Positions 13,306-24,600 of a stretch of 64,000 nucleotides of DNA are shown piece by piece. The DNA is taken from NCBI GenBank assembly GCA_030015575.1, contig CM057350.1, positions 523,024,959 through 523,088,958 on the forward strand, given 5' to 3'. The notes below the pieces were generated by a model. It did no database searches. It was not told where the DNA came from and worked only from the letters and a program-made list of their open reading frames with translations. Origin of the DNA: Agapanthus africanus. Lineage: Eukaryota; Streptophyta; Magnoliopsida; Asparagales; Amaryllidaceae. Each line of letters starts with the position of its first letter. Positions within the stretch are counted from its first letter, which is position 1. Made by a program: the position numbers and the translations under genes.

Positions 13306-13316
13306 AAGTGGGAGAT
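13306..13316 (+). promoter_or_regulatory. Polypurine tract of element C
   Basis: AAGTGGGAGAT directly precedes the 3' LTR. This is the expected plus-strand primer site. The equivalent in H is AAGTAGGAGAT and in E (minus strand) AAGTGGGAGAT. Confidence 0.9.
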
Positions 13317-15457
13317 TGTTGGAGATAGTGCCCTCAGAGTCAATTATTGGATCACAGACACGTGATTGTAATGATTCAGGGAGGACCTATCCATGTAGGA
13401 CAGTCTTACTCGAGATGATAGTATGCTATCTGGTTTACCTTTATCATCGTGTACTGCTTCAGGTGACCTTACAGGTCGCTATTACACGCTGATAGAGCCC
13501 CTAGGATTCTTTCTTGACTGCCAGCAGTATGAGGGCGATCATATACATGAGAGCTGGTGGTCTATAAGCACATCCTTAAAAGGTCCCTAATCGTGGGAGT
13601 TTCGAGACAGGGCATCGATTCTCCAGAGTAGACTAGTGTATACAGTCGAGACCCCGACGAGGGGCGGAGGCCTGTCTCACAAGCCACTGGTGTCAGTTAG
13701 TTCACCTAAGATGTATACAGGTGCTCATTGGGTTATGAGTACACCGGACAGGACTCGCCGGGAACATGCTAGTTGGTCTTATACTTGACGTCAGATAGCA
13801 GTTCCCTGGTGACATGTGTACAGGTTAGTTCATCGACCTGGGGATCATCATTTGTCTCGTGTGAGTTCCCACTGTACTTTGATTACTACCCTACCATGCT
13901 CAAAGGAGACGTGCAAACAGGTTTTAGTTGGGTACAGTCCCGAGCCACATGGAGGCAGTGAGCGTATCTTCAGGGGTTCGTCTCTCCCGGTATTGGGGGT
14001 GAGGTCGCGCTGTGTCTAGGAGAGCCATTACACGAAGTCCTTGGCCAAGGCAGGAGATTTACTGGTAGATATTCCAGTAGTATCTCAGGGTGTTCTGGGC
14101 TTCACTCCGACACGACTTGTACCGCTTTTGGGGGTCTGACTTTTACCAACCCCCTAGGCCCGCCATGCGATGCTCATAGACGAACGGACCGGACTGTACG
14201 GATATTGTCACTGACAGGCTCAGTAGGGTGTCAGGATGAGTTCGCTCATCGACGTCCCTTTTGGTCAATAGCTGGTGGCCCGTCACGTATTGGCTTATAC
14301 CTCTGACGTGCTAGTGGTTAAATCCACAGCCATAGTATTGACGAGTCTTTAGAGTCCACCACACTTTCAGTTACTCAAGTTTCGGGCGAAACGCTGTAGA
14401 GGCCGTATGGAGATATGGCAGGGTTCGATCAGATACGTGCGGTATTGTATGGATCAGGATCGGACGGATATTACTAGCTGGCTTTGGTTTAAGCCGGATC
14501 CTAGTTTAGTACAGTGTAGATTTTGTCTCTTTGCATTTGTATTCAGTGGGAATACAAATGCGGGCATGTATATGCAGTAGCGGAGTTTTCCTGTAATTTA
14601 TTACGGGACCAGTTTTCTGGAGTTGCCAGTTTGCATTCCGTTCCGGCCGGTTTTCCTTTGATCCTTCCCGGCCGGACTTTTCGATGGAGGGACTAATTTG
14701 CAATTGTGCAAATTAGTATTAGTGGAGGGGTTTCTTGCAATTTGTGGCATCATGATGGTTCTTTAATCATTAGATTCCATTTGCATCTTATCCTTTGATT
14801 AGAATGGATTAGAGTTGATTTGAATGGAAATGACATTGTTATCATTACCTTTTTGGATATGGTCACCCCTTTTGCTTTTACTACCATCACCTCCCTTCTT
14901 GTTATGGATTGATATTGATTCCCACCACCATTCTCACTTGACAAGGCCGGCCACTTGAGGGGAGAAGAAAAAAAAATGAGAGAGTTTCATTTTTGAGTGG
15001 TGGCATTATTCTTCATCTCATTTTTCTTGCTAGAAAATTGAAAGCACCAATTTTCCTTAACCTTTTCCTCCATCCTCCATGGCAACTAAACCCCAAAGAG
15101 ACATAGACTCTACACTACACCTACATCAAGTCTTGGACGCGTCGGCTAGCCAACTTCGCGCCCGAGTTGCCTCGGTCCAGAGGTGGGAGCCCGTAAAAGT
15201 ACCCGGCTACGTGGTGCCCTTTCCGACGAGAAGGCGACGACCGGAGATTCCGCGAGGAGATCGGAGTGGAGACGAAGACCGAAGGACACGGATCGCTTGG
15301 TATACTTCTCTACCCATCTTGTATTTTGCTAGTAGCTAGATTAATGGCCCGATCCGGGTGAAAAGTGCGCGGTGGTGCCAGTTTGCTAGTTTGCAAAATT
15401 TTTGTTTCCGCGTTTCCGGCGTCGGATCGACGGCCGGGGCGCCGCCGCGGGCTTACA
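13317..15457 (+). repeat. 3' LTR of element C
   Basis: 2141 bp, nearly identical to the left LTR. Visible differences are scattered single bases, for example CACAGACACG here against CACAGGCACG on the left. It is followed by target duplication GTTTG at 15458-15462. Confidence 0.95.
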
Positions 15458-15688
15458 GTTTGGCCGCGGTTCCGCGGTCTAGTGGTGAGTTTGTGCTACC
15501 AAATTTCTTCCAGTGTCTTCAAAAAGCCTGCCTGATTTTCTAAAACACTCAAAATAATTTTTCGACCAGTTTAAAAATTCGACAGAAACTTTAGTATTGA
15601 AATTGCGGTTTCGGAAATTTTGTTCGATCGGGCTTTTAAACATGTTAGAACAAGCTAGTAAGCGGTTAATAGTTTAGCTCTGATACCA
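15458..15688 (-). mobile_element. Element B: primer-proximal leader and primer site
   Basis: This is the continuation of element B beyond element C. On the minus strand the primer site TGGTATCAGAGCT occupies 15676-15688, directly next to the LTR. The leader follows towards lower coordinates and holds one arm of the GC hairpin (15458-15478, pairing with 5411-5430). Element C entered at the junction of this arm and the loop. Confidence 0.85.
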
Positions 15689-17855
15689 TGTTGGACCACG
15701 GCGGCGCCCCGGCCGTCAAACCGACGCCAAATGCGGAACAAAAACTTTTTACGAAACCGGCACCACCGCAGCCCAAATACCCGGATCATTTCATTAACCG
15801 TATACTAGCAAAATGTAAAGGAGTTTGTAGAAATTATACCGATCGATCCGTGTCCTTCGGTCTTCTATCTCTGTGCCAAACTCCCCGATGTTGCGCCGAC
15901 GAAGTTCGCTCTTCAAAGTGCCTCCACGTCGATGAATCTGTCTACGGGCTCCCGCCTCAAATACCGAGGCAACTCGGACATGAAGTTTGCTAGCCGATAT
16001 GTCCAAGAATGATGTAGAGAAAGTGTAGAATATCTTGTCTCAAGACACCCTAGTACTTGGGTGGAGGTAAATTGGAGTTGCCATGGAGAATGAGAATGTG
16101 AGCACATGAATTTTCCTTGAAGAAAATGAGAAATGAGCTTGCAATTGCTCGGCCAGAACAAAGCACAGCCAAAGAAAAGGAATGGGATGCTCTCTGTGAA
16201 TTTGCAATCCAGTGAGTGTTTGGAATTGGCAGCACATGTTATCTAGTGTGAGGAAAACTAAAATGTGTTGTATATTAATCAACACCCAAGCCATTATTTC
16301 ACTCACTACAAAAAAACCTTTGCCAATCATGGCTGGCGAAATTGCAGGAAACCCCCTGGAAAGAAAAAAACGGCCGCCACCTAGTAAAATGGCTATGCCT
16401 GCACCTAGGCCATGCCTCATAAATGAAGCAGGCCCATGCTGCCCCCACCATGCACGAAATGGGCTGCCCCCAACCATGAAAATCAGTGCAAGAGAGAAAA
16501 AGTCAAAGGCAAATTGCTCACAAAGATCAAGATATTTTGAAACCGGAAAAGAAAACTGGCAACTCCCAAAATAATCCCGTAACGAATTACGAGATTACAC
16601 CTCAACTGTAAATACATACCCACATTTGTATTACGGCCGAATACAAATGCAACGAGACAAAAATATTCATACAATGCAATACTAGGATCCGGCTTAAACC
16701 AAAACCCGTTAGTATTATCCTTCCGATCCTGATCCATGCACAAGTGCACGAATATGATCGAATCCTTCCATAAAAAAATATGGCCTCTACAACGTTTCGC
16801 CCGAACTTGGGAAACTGTCTGTGGAGGACTCTAATGACTCATCAATACACCGGCACTGGGTATAACCACTAGCACGTCAGAGGTACTAGCTGTACGTAAC
16901 GGTTGCCTATGTTTTGAAGGAAGGGGAAGCTGATGAGCGAACACATCCTGAAACCCTACTGAGCCTGACAGTGACAATATCCGTACAGTCCGGTCCGTTC
17001 GTCTATGCGTATCGCATATAGGGCCTAGGGGGCTGGTAAACGTCAGACCCCCAATAGCGGTATAAGTCGTGTCGGAGAGTAGCTCAGAACACCCTGAAAT
17101 ACTACTGGAATACCTACCAGTAAATCTCGATTACCCTGGCCAGGGATTTCGTGTAATGGCTCTCTTAGACACAGTGCGATCTCACCCCAAATACCGGGGG
17201 AGACGAATCCCTGACGATCCGCTCACTGCCTCCATGTGGCTCGGGACCGTACCCAACTAAAACCTGTTTGCACGACTCCTTTGAACCGTGGTAGGATAGT
17301 AATTAAAGTACAGTGGGAACTCACACGAGACAAATGATGATCTCACGTCGACAGACTAACCTGTACACATGTCACCTAGGAACTGCTATCTGACGATATG
17401 TATAATACCAACTAGCATGTTCCCGACGAGTCCTGTCCGGTGTACTCATAATCCAATGAGCACCTGTATACATCTTAGGTGAACCAACTGACACCAATGG
17501 CTTGTGAGATCGGCCACCGTCCCTTGTCGGGGTCTCGACTGTATACACTAGTCTACTCTGGAGTATCGATGCCCTGTCTCGAAACTCCCTCGACTAGGGA
17601 CCATTTAAGGATGTGCTTATAGACCCCAGCTCCCACGTATATGATCGCCATCATACTGCTGGCAGTCAAGCAAGAATCCTATGGGCTCTATCAACATGCA
17701 ATAGTGAACTAAAGCATGTACTCGATGATAAAGACAAACCAGATAGCATACTATCATCTCGAGCAAGACTGTCCAATCGGTATAGGTCTTCCCTCAATCA
17801 TTGCAATCACGTACCTGCGATCCAATAATTGACTTTGTGGGCACTATATCCAACA
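15689..17855 (-). repeat. 5' LTR of element B
   Basis: 2167 bp. On the plus strand it reads TGTTGGACC...ATCCAACA; in element orientation it starts TGTTGGATATAGTGCCC, close to the start of C. It contains the shared LTR blocks including CTAGGATCCGGCTTAAACC. The next bases, AAAGA (17856-17860), are the candidate target duplication; the partner copy is outside the window. Immediately beyond lies gypsy RNase H sequence. Open frames within it, such as 16040-16477 on the minus strand, are not supported. Confidence 0.9.
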
Positions 17856-19649
17856 AAAGAATCTCACAATCATAGTCCTTCACAAGCTCCATCCAGCGAC
17901 GCTGCCTCAAGTTCATATCCCGCTACTGAAATATATACTTCAGACTCTTGTGGTCTGTAAATATCTGGTACGATTCTCCGTACAAGTAATATCTCCAAAT
18001 CTTAAGTGCAAAGACTACTGCGGCCATCTCTAGATTATGAGTAGGATAGTTCTGCTTGTGTTTCTTCAACTGTCGAGAAGCATAAGTAATAACTCTGCCG
18101 TGCTGCATCAATACACAACCTAAACCTATAAAAGACGTATCGCAATATAGAACGAAACCGCCTGAGCCTGAAGGCAAGGATAAAACAGGCATAGTTGTCA
18201 GACGAGTCTTCAACTGCTGGAAAATCTGCTCACATGCATCAGTCCACAGAAATGGGACTCCTTTTCGTGTTAGACCGGTCATCGGAGCAGCAATACGAGA
18301 GAAATCCTGTACGAAGCAACGATAATAATCTGCCAAGCCCAAAAAGCTACGAATCTCAATCACTGAAATGGGTCTGGGCCAATGCTGTACCGTCTCAATC
18401 TTCTTCGGGTCTACTTGCATCTCGTCTTCGTAATGATGTGACCCAAGAAATCCACACTGTCAAGCCAGAAAGCGCACTTTGAGAATTTGGTAAAAAGCCG
18501 ATGCTCTCACAGAGTCTGCAACGCAATCCTCAAGTGCTATTCGTGGTCCTCTCAACTCCTAGAGTAGACCAAGATATCGTCTATAAACACGATGATAAAC
18601 TGGTCGAGGAACGGCTTGAAGAACCGGTTTATCAGATCCATGAACACTGCTGGGGTATTGGTGAACCCGAACGACATCACTAAGAACTCATAATGCCTAT
18701 AGAGCGTCCAAAAGCATTCTTCGGAATGCCATCATTATCAACTCGCAACTGATGATACCTTGATCATAAATCAATCTTCGAGAAATATCCTGCCCCCTGC
18801 AGTTGATCGAACAAATCGTCAATGCGATGTAATAGATACCTATTCCGTTCTGTAGCTCGGTTCAGTTGACGATAATCAATACACAATCTTATACTGTCAT
18901 TCTTCTTCTTAACGAGTAGGACATGAGCTCCCTAGGGCGACACACTCGGACAAACAAGTCCTCTATCAAGCAACTCCTGCAATTGATTCTTAAGCTCCTT
19001 GAGCTCCCTCGGCGCCATCCGATAGGGAGGTATAGAAATAGGCCTCGTGCCGGGGACCAGGTCAATGCAGAACTCAATATCATGATCTGGAGGCAATCTC
19101 GGTAACTCATTAGGAAACACATCGGGGAACTCTCACACGATCGGAACCTGATCCAACGGGACCTCTGCGAATCCAATATCCTGAATATACGCTAAGAACC
19201 CATGGCATCCCTTCTTAAAAATCCGACCAGTACAGAGTGCAGAAACCAGATTGGAAAGAGCGGCACTGCGGTACCCCTGCACAACCAAAACCGGCTCATT
19301 AGGAAAACAGAATCTGACCTCCTTCCCGCGACAATCAATATATGCATGACAAGCGGCCAGCTAATCCATGCCAAGGAGGACGTCAAAATCTAACATATCT
19401 AGAAGAATCAGATCGATTAACGAATCTCTTTCACCAATCTATACGGAACATGATTTGTATACGTGTCGTGCTCACTAGAGTAACCACAACTAACGGTGGG
19501 TCAAACGACGATGAACTTGTACCCAATCTTGGTGCACTGTTTAAGGATACATAAAGTGCATAGAATCGGGATCGAACAAAATATACACATCAAAGGAACA
19601 CACGGGAAGAGTACCTATAACCACTGCATTGGATGCCTGGGCATCCTGG
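17856..19649 (-). pseudogene. Element D: Ty3/gypsy pol fragment (protease, RT, RNase H)
   Basis: In coding order on the minus strand: a protease end with DFDVLLGMD (about 19360-19390); RT start [16 protein letters not shown] (19120 downward); LVPGTRPIS; the RT active site FIDDILVYS (about 18560-18590); and connection/RNase [38 protein letters not shown] (17923-18420, open for 165 codons). These are typical of chromovirus-type plant gypsy. Nonsense codons interrupt it: TAG after GMD (19361-19363), TGA at 19133-19135, TAG after SVSP (18932-18934), TGA after KIDL, and TAG after YIFQ; there is a frameshift in RT near 18700. Integrase and the 3' LTR are absent because element B cuts in at 17855. 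Gag lies at 29518-31085, beyond element E. Confidence 0.9.
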
Positions 19650-21653
19650 TGTAAGTCCACTTTTCCCACCCCGGTGCTTGTGGGGAGGCGGAAAACGGAA
19701 TAAAAATCGGATTTTTACTACTCTAGGCAACATGGACTAGACAAAGTCGGGATCTTTTCTAAACAAAACTAGCTAAAAGCTAAAGAGAGATAGCTTTAGG
19801 GTAGAAAGATTATACCTTGGGCTTTATGTCCTTCTCTCCTTGCTCCTTGGAGTGGTAGAAAGGGATCACCTTGTCGTCTTCTCTAGTCGAAGAAGGATCC
19901 ATCCGAGAGCCTCAACCTTTGGCTTCAACTTCAAGCTAGAAGTAACTAAGGTGCTAGAAGTGCTAATCATAGAACCCTAGATGAGAGTAGAGATTATCTA
20001 GAAGAGGTTTTCTCAAGCTCAAGTATTTCTCAACACATGAGAGGGGAGAGCTTGAGAGAGAGGAAGAGGAGGAGAGAGAATGAATATGATAGAATGAGAG
20101 AATAATGAAGCATTCCCACATATATGTGTGAATTATTGTAAATTGATAATTAGTGAGATAATTGTCATGGCTTAATCAAGACATGACCATTATCATTTCA
20201 TATTTAATGCTAATTGCAAGGATCAAAGAGCATCTTTTATATGGAATGATGATGGTCAAAGTGTCAACCTAGGTCAACAAGTCAAGGGTGGTCAAATAGT
20301 CATCAACCCTAACCATGCACAATAAGCATTAGGGTTAGCAAAATGACAATGGTCATTAACCCTAATCAAAGTCCTCTCCCTCTGTCTCAATCAACTGTGC
20401 ATACGCACCCGTATTCGTGATCCGAGGAACATGAATACAAAGAGATAAAACCAATCCCAAATCATATACTAGGATCTGGCTTAAACCAAAGCCCGCTAGT
20501 ATAAGCTGTCCGGACAGCAAACGTGCACAAGTGGGCGGATGTGAACGAACCCTGTCGCAAAACCATGCGACCTCTACTCATTTTGTCTAAAGGCGAATAG
20601 CTCTCTGTGTGGGACTCTAAAGACTCGACACTACGCTGGCAGTGGGTTTAACCACAGACCGCAAGCGGCACTAGCTGTACGTAACGGTCCCCAGGTAGAT
20701 GCCGATAAGAAGACTGACGAGGTGACCCCATCTGAACTCTTACTGAGCCTGTATGTGATAGTCTCCGTACAGTCCGGTCTGTTCGTCTGATACATCGCAT
20801 GGCGGGCCTAGGGGGGCGTTGAACGTCAGTCCCCTAATAGCGGTACAAGTCGTGTCGGAGTGTAGCCCGGAACACCCTGAGATAACACTGGAAACCTACC
20901 AGTATATCTCGCTTGCCCTGGCCAGGGACTACTTGTGTAATGGCTCTCCTGGACACAGTGCGATGTCAACCCCCAATACCGGAAGAGACGAATCCTGTCT
21001 AACCGTCACTGCCTCCAAGTGCTTTGGGATTGCACCCAAAAACTACCTGTTTGCACGACTCCTTTGAGCCGTGGTAGGGTAGTAATCAAAGTACAGTAGG
21101 AACACACTCGAGGCGAAGTGACAGTATCAAGTCAGCGGACTAAGCTGTACTCATGTCACCTGGGAACTGATAACTGACGATAGGTATAATACCAACCAAC
21201 AGTTCCCGACGAGTCCTGTCCAGTGTACTCGTAACCTAACGAGCATCCGTATACTATCTCAAGTACGACATACTGACGGCTGTGGGACAGACCGTCTCCC
21301 ACGCTGGGATGAGAAGCGCATACGCTAGTCTACTCCGGAGTATCGATGCTCTGTCTCGATAGTCCAACGACTAGGGACCTGTATAAGGATGTGCTTATGG
21401 ATTACCGAGCCCCCACGAGTGTGAGCGCCATCACAACGCCGGTAATCAAGCAAAGATCCTAAGGGCTCTACTAATGCGTATAGGTGATATAATAAATAAA
21501 CACACATGTACACATTAAAGCAGAGACAAACCAAGTAGCATACTACTATACTGAGCAAGATTGTCTGTACAACTGTGAATATCCCAAGCTTCCATCAAGT
21601 AATATACAAACTAGTATGATACAGTAATGGCCTCTAGGGCATATACACTAACA
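19650..21653 (-). repeat. 3' LTR of element E
   Basis: 2004 bp. It lacks a 40-bp stretch present in the other LTR (28147-28186) between CACAA and TAAGCATTA, and has about five extra bases near 19690. A cluster of GTCAA boxes (TTGAC on the coding strand) is at about 20254-20295. Confidence 0.95.
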
Positions 21654-21664
21654 ATCTCCCACTT
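21654..21664 (-). promoter_or_regulatory. Polypurine tract of element E
   Basis: On the minus strand AAGTGGGAGAT abuts the 3' LTR and begins just after the stop codon of gag-pol (21668-21670). Confidence 0.9.
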
Positions 21665-21667
21665 GCA

Positions 21668-24600
21668 CTAAGGCCATGTACTGGCGTATCGAAGACCTAT
21701 CATCTCGATCAGCCGCTCGAACTGAGTCTGGGGTAGGGCCTTCATGAGTGGATCTGCAGTGTTGTTCTCCATATTTACTCTCTTCACCTCGATCTCCTGG
21801 CGATCTATGATCTCCCTGATCAGGTGGTACCGCCTCAAAATGTGCCTGGACTTCTGATGGGACCTGGGTTCCTTCGCTAAAGCTATAGCGCCGTTGTGGT
21901 CGCAATACAGCGATATTGGATCAATAATGGTAGGAACCACCTGAAGCTCCATGAGGAACTTCTTCATCCAGACAGCTTCCTTTGCGGCATCGCAAGCAGA
22001 TATGTACTCCGCTTCCATAGTTGAGTCAGCAACGGTCTCCTGCTTGGAACTCTTCCAGCACACCGCCCCTCCATTGAGGGTAAAGACATAACCCGACATG
22101 GAATTGGAGTCATCCTTGTCACTCTGGAAGCTGGAGTCAGCAAAGGCCTCAAGCTGGAGGTCTTTTCTGCCATACACCAAGAACATCTCCTTAGTCCTTC
22201 TCAGGTACTTGAGAATGTTCTTTACCGCTATCCAGTGTTTCTCTCCTGGGTTCGAATGATACCGGCTTACAACGCTCAATGCGTATGCTACATCTGGTCT
22301 GGTACATAACATCGCATACATTATAGAGCCTACCGCAGAAGCGTAGGGTATAATAGACATGCGATCCCTTTCCAAATCAGTCTTGGGAGACATCTCTTTG
22401 GAGAGGGTGATCCCGTGACAAGCCGGTAAATTACCGTGCTTGGAATCTTCCATACTGAATCTTTTCAGTATGGTGTCGATGTACCTTGACTGTGAAAGTC
22501 CCAACATCCTCTTAGATCTATCACGATAGATCTGGATCCCCGGAATGTAGTTGGCATCGCCCAGGTCCTTCATGGAGAACCTCTGTGACAAGAATCCTTT
22601 GACTGACTGTAGCATAGGAATATCATTTCCTATTAGGAGAATGTCATCCACGTACAAGACGAGGAATACCACAGTTCTCCCTACAATCTTACTGTAAATG
22701 CATGGTTCATCTGGGTTTTTGATAAAGTCGAATTCCTTGACAGTATCATCAAAGCAGATGTTCCAATTCCGCGATGCCTGCTTAAGTCCATAAATGGACT
22801 TGAGCAACTTGCACACTCTACCGCTGCTCCCACTCTGAATGAATCCCTCCGGCTGATCCATATAGACGCACTCTTCCAAATTTCCATTTAGGAAATCCGT
22901 CTTTACGTCCATCTGCCAGATTTCATAATCGTGGAAGGCAGCAATGGCAAGAAGGATCCGAATGGATTTCAGCATAGCCACTAGAGAAAAGGTCTCGTCA
23001 TAGTCCAAACCAGGTCTTTGACGAAAACCCTTTGCAACAAGTTTAGCTTTATAGGTCTCAACCTGCCCATCTACACCAATCTTCTTTTTGAAGATCCATT
23101 TGCAGCCTACGGGTTTTACCCCTTCTGGAGCAAAGTCCAAAGTCCAAACTTTGTTGGTGTACATGGACTCCATCTCGGCCCGCATTGCATCCAGCCATTT
23201 TACCGAGTCGCCGCTCTGAATGGCTTGCTGGAAGCTTGTAGGCTCACCATAATCCATGGTGCAATCCTCTCTATCCCCGTCTATGAGAAAACCGTAGTTT
23301 CTCTCGGGCGGATGAGACTGCCTACTACTCCTGCGGAGTGGCGCAGGGATGTCCGGTTCTCTTGAAACTTCTGGTTCTTCCAAGCTTTCAGTAATAGCTT
23401 GTGGTTCTGGAATTTCTTCCAGTTCTATTGCGCTCCCACTTATCTGATTTTCTAAAAATTCAGTTTCCAAGAAGCGGGCATGCTGAGAAACTAAAACCTT
23501 TTGTTCCTCTGCGGAATAGAAAAGATACCCCCTGGAGTTCTTTGGGTATCCCACAAACTTACACAGTACTGAGCGTGCCTCGAGCTTGTCCGCATGCTGC
23601 TTTTTTACAAAAGCTGGACATCCCCATGTCTTAAGGTACTTGAGACAGGGTTTCTTCCCACTCCACATCTGATATGGGATGGTAGGCACAGTCTTGGTTG
23701 GAGCCTTGTTCAAGAGATATGCAGCTGTTTCTAGCGCATAACCCCAGAAGGATCGCGGCAACTCAGCCTTACTCATCATGGAACGAACCATATCCAATAG
23801 GGTTCGATTCCGCCTTTCCGATACACCGTTGTGTTGTGGTGTGTATGGAGGAGTAAGCTGAGAGAGAATTCCATTCTCTTTTAAGTAGCCCAGAAACTCG
23901 GCACTCAAGTATTCGCCACCTCGATCAGATCTCAATGTCTTGATACTTTTGCATGTTTGTTTTTCAACTTCATTCTTGTATTCTTGAAATTTCTCAAAGT
24001 CCTCGGATTTGTGCTTCATCAAGAAGACATGCCCATACCTAGAGAAATCATCTGTGAAAGTAATGAAGTATGAATAACCACTTCGCGCATGTGTAGACAT
24101 TAGACCACACACATCACTGTGTATGAGTCCCAAGATCTCGCTTGCTCTTTCTCCGTGTCCAGTGAACGGAGTCTTTGTCATCTTTCCCATGAGACAAAAT
24201 TCATAAGTGGCATAAGACTGATACTCGAACGGATTCAAGTATCTCTCTCTATGTAACTTTGTTAACCGTGTCTCATTAATGTGACCAAGTCTACAATGCC
24301 ATAAGAAAGCCTGATTTGTTTCCGGAGACTTTCTTTTAAGTGTGTTCTGGACACTGAAGATCTGAGCTTGATTCAATACGTATATTCCGTTTTGTAATGT
24401 ACCTGACCCAATCAGAACTTGATTTAGGTGGATGTTAACTACATCGCTTACAAAAGTAAAATCATATCCTTCCTTAGAAATTAAGGATACAGATATGATA
24501 TTACAAGTCGCACCTGGTACATAAAAACAGTTACACAGAATCAATATCTGCCCAGTTGTCAGTCCTAGATGATATTCCCCTACGGATTCAGCATACATGC

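Larger units (their letters stand above)
5442..15457 (+). mobile_element. Element C: complete but coding-dead Ty1/copia element
   Basis: Full length is 10,016 bp. The two LTRs (5442-7583 and 13317-15457) begin TGTTGGAG and end CTTACA. The 5-bp target duplication GTTTG is at 5437-5441 and 15458-15462. A primer site follows the left LTR and a purine tract precedes the right LTR. Only scattered differences are visible between the LTRs, so the insertion looks recent. The interior (7598-13305) keeps copia domain order but has no usable reading frame. It is inserted in the leader of element B, within B's GC hairpin. I infer it was moved by proteins from a relative. Confidence 0.95.

Noticed and set aside
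16040..16477. A 145-codon minus-strand frame.
   Set aside because: It lies wholly inside the LTR of element B and matches no retrotransposon protein.
23018..23365. A 115-codon plus-strand frame (mirror case at 47732-48079 in H).
   Set aside because: Antisense shadow of the RT domain; it appears in both elements because RT is conserved.
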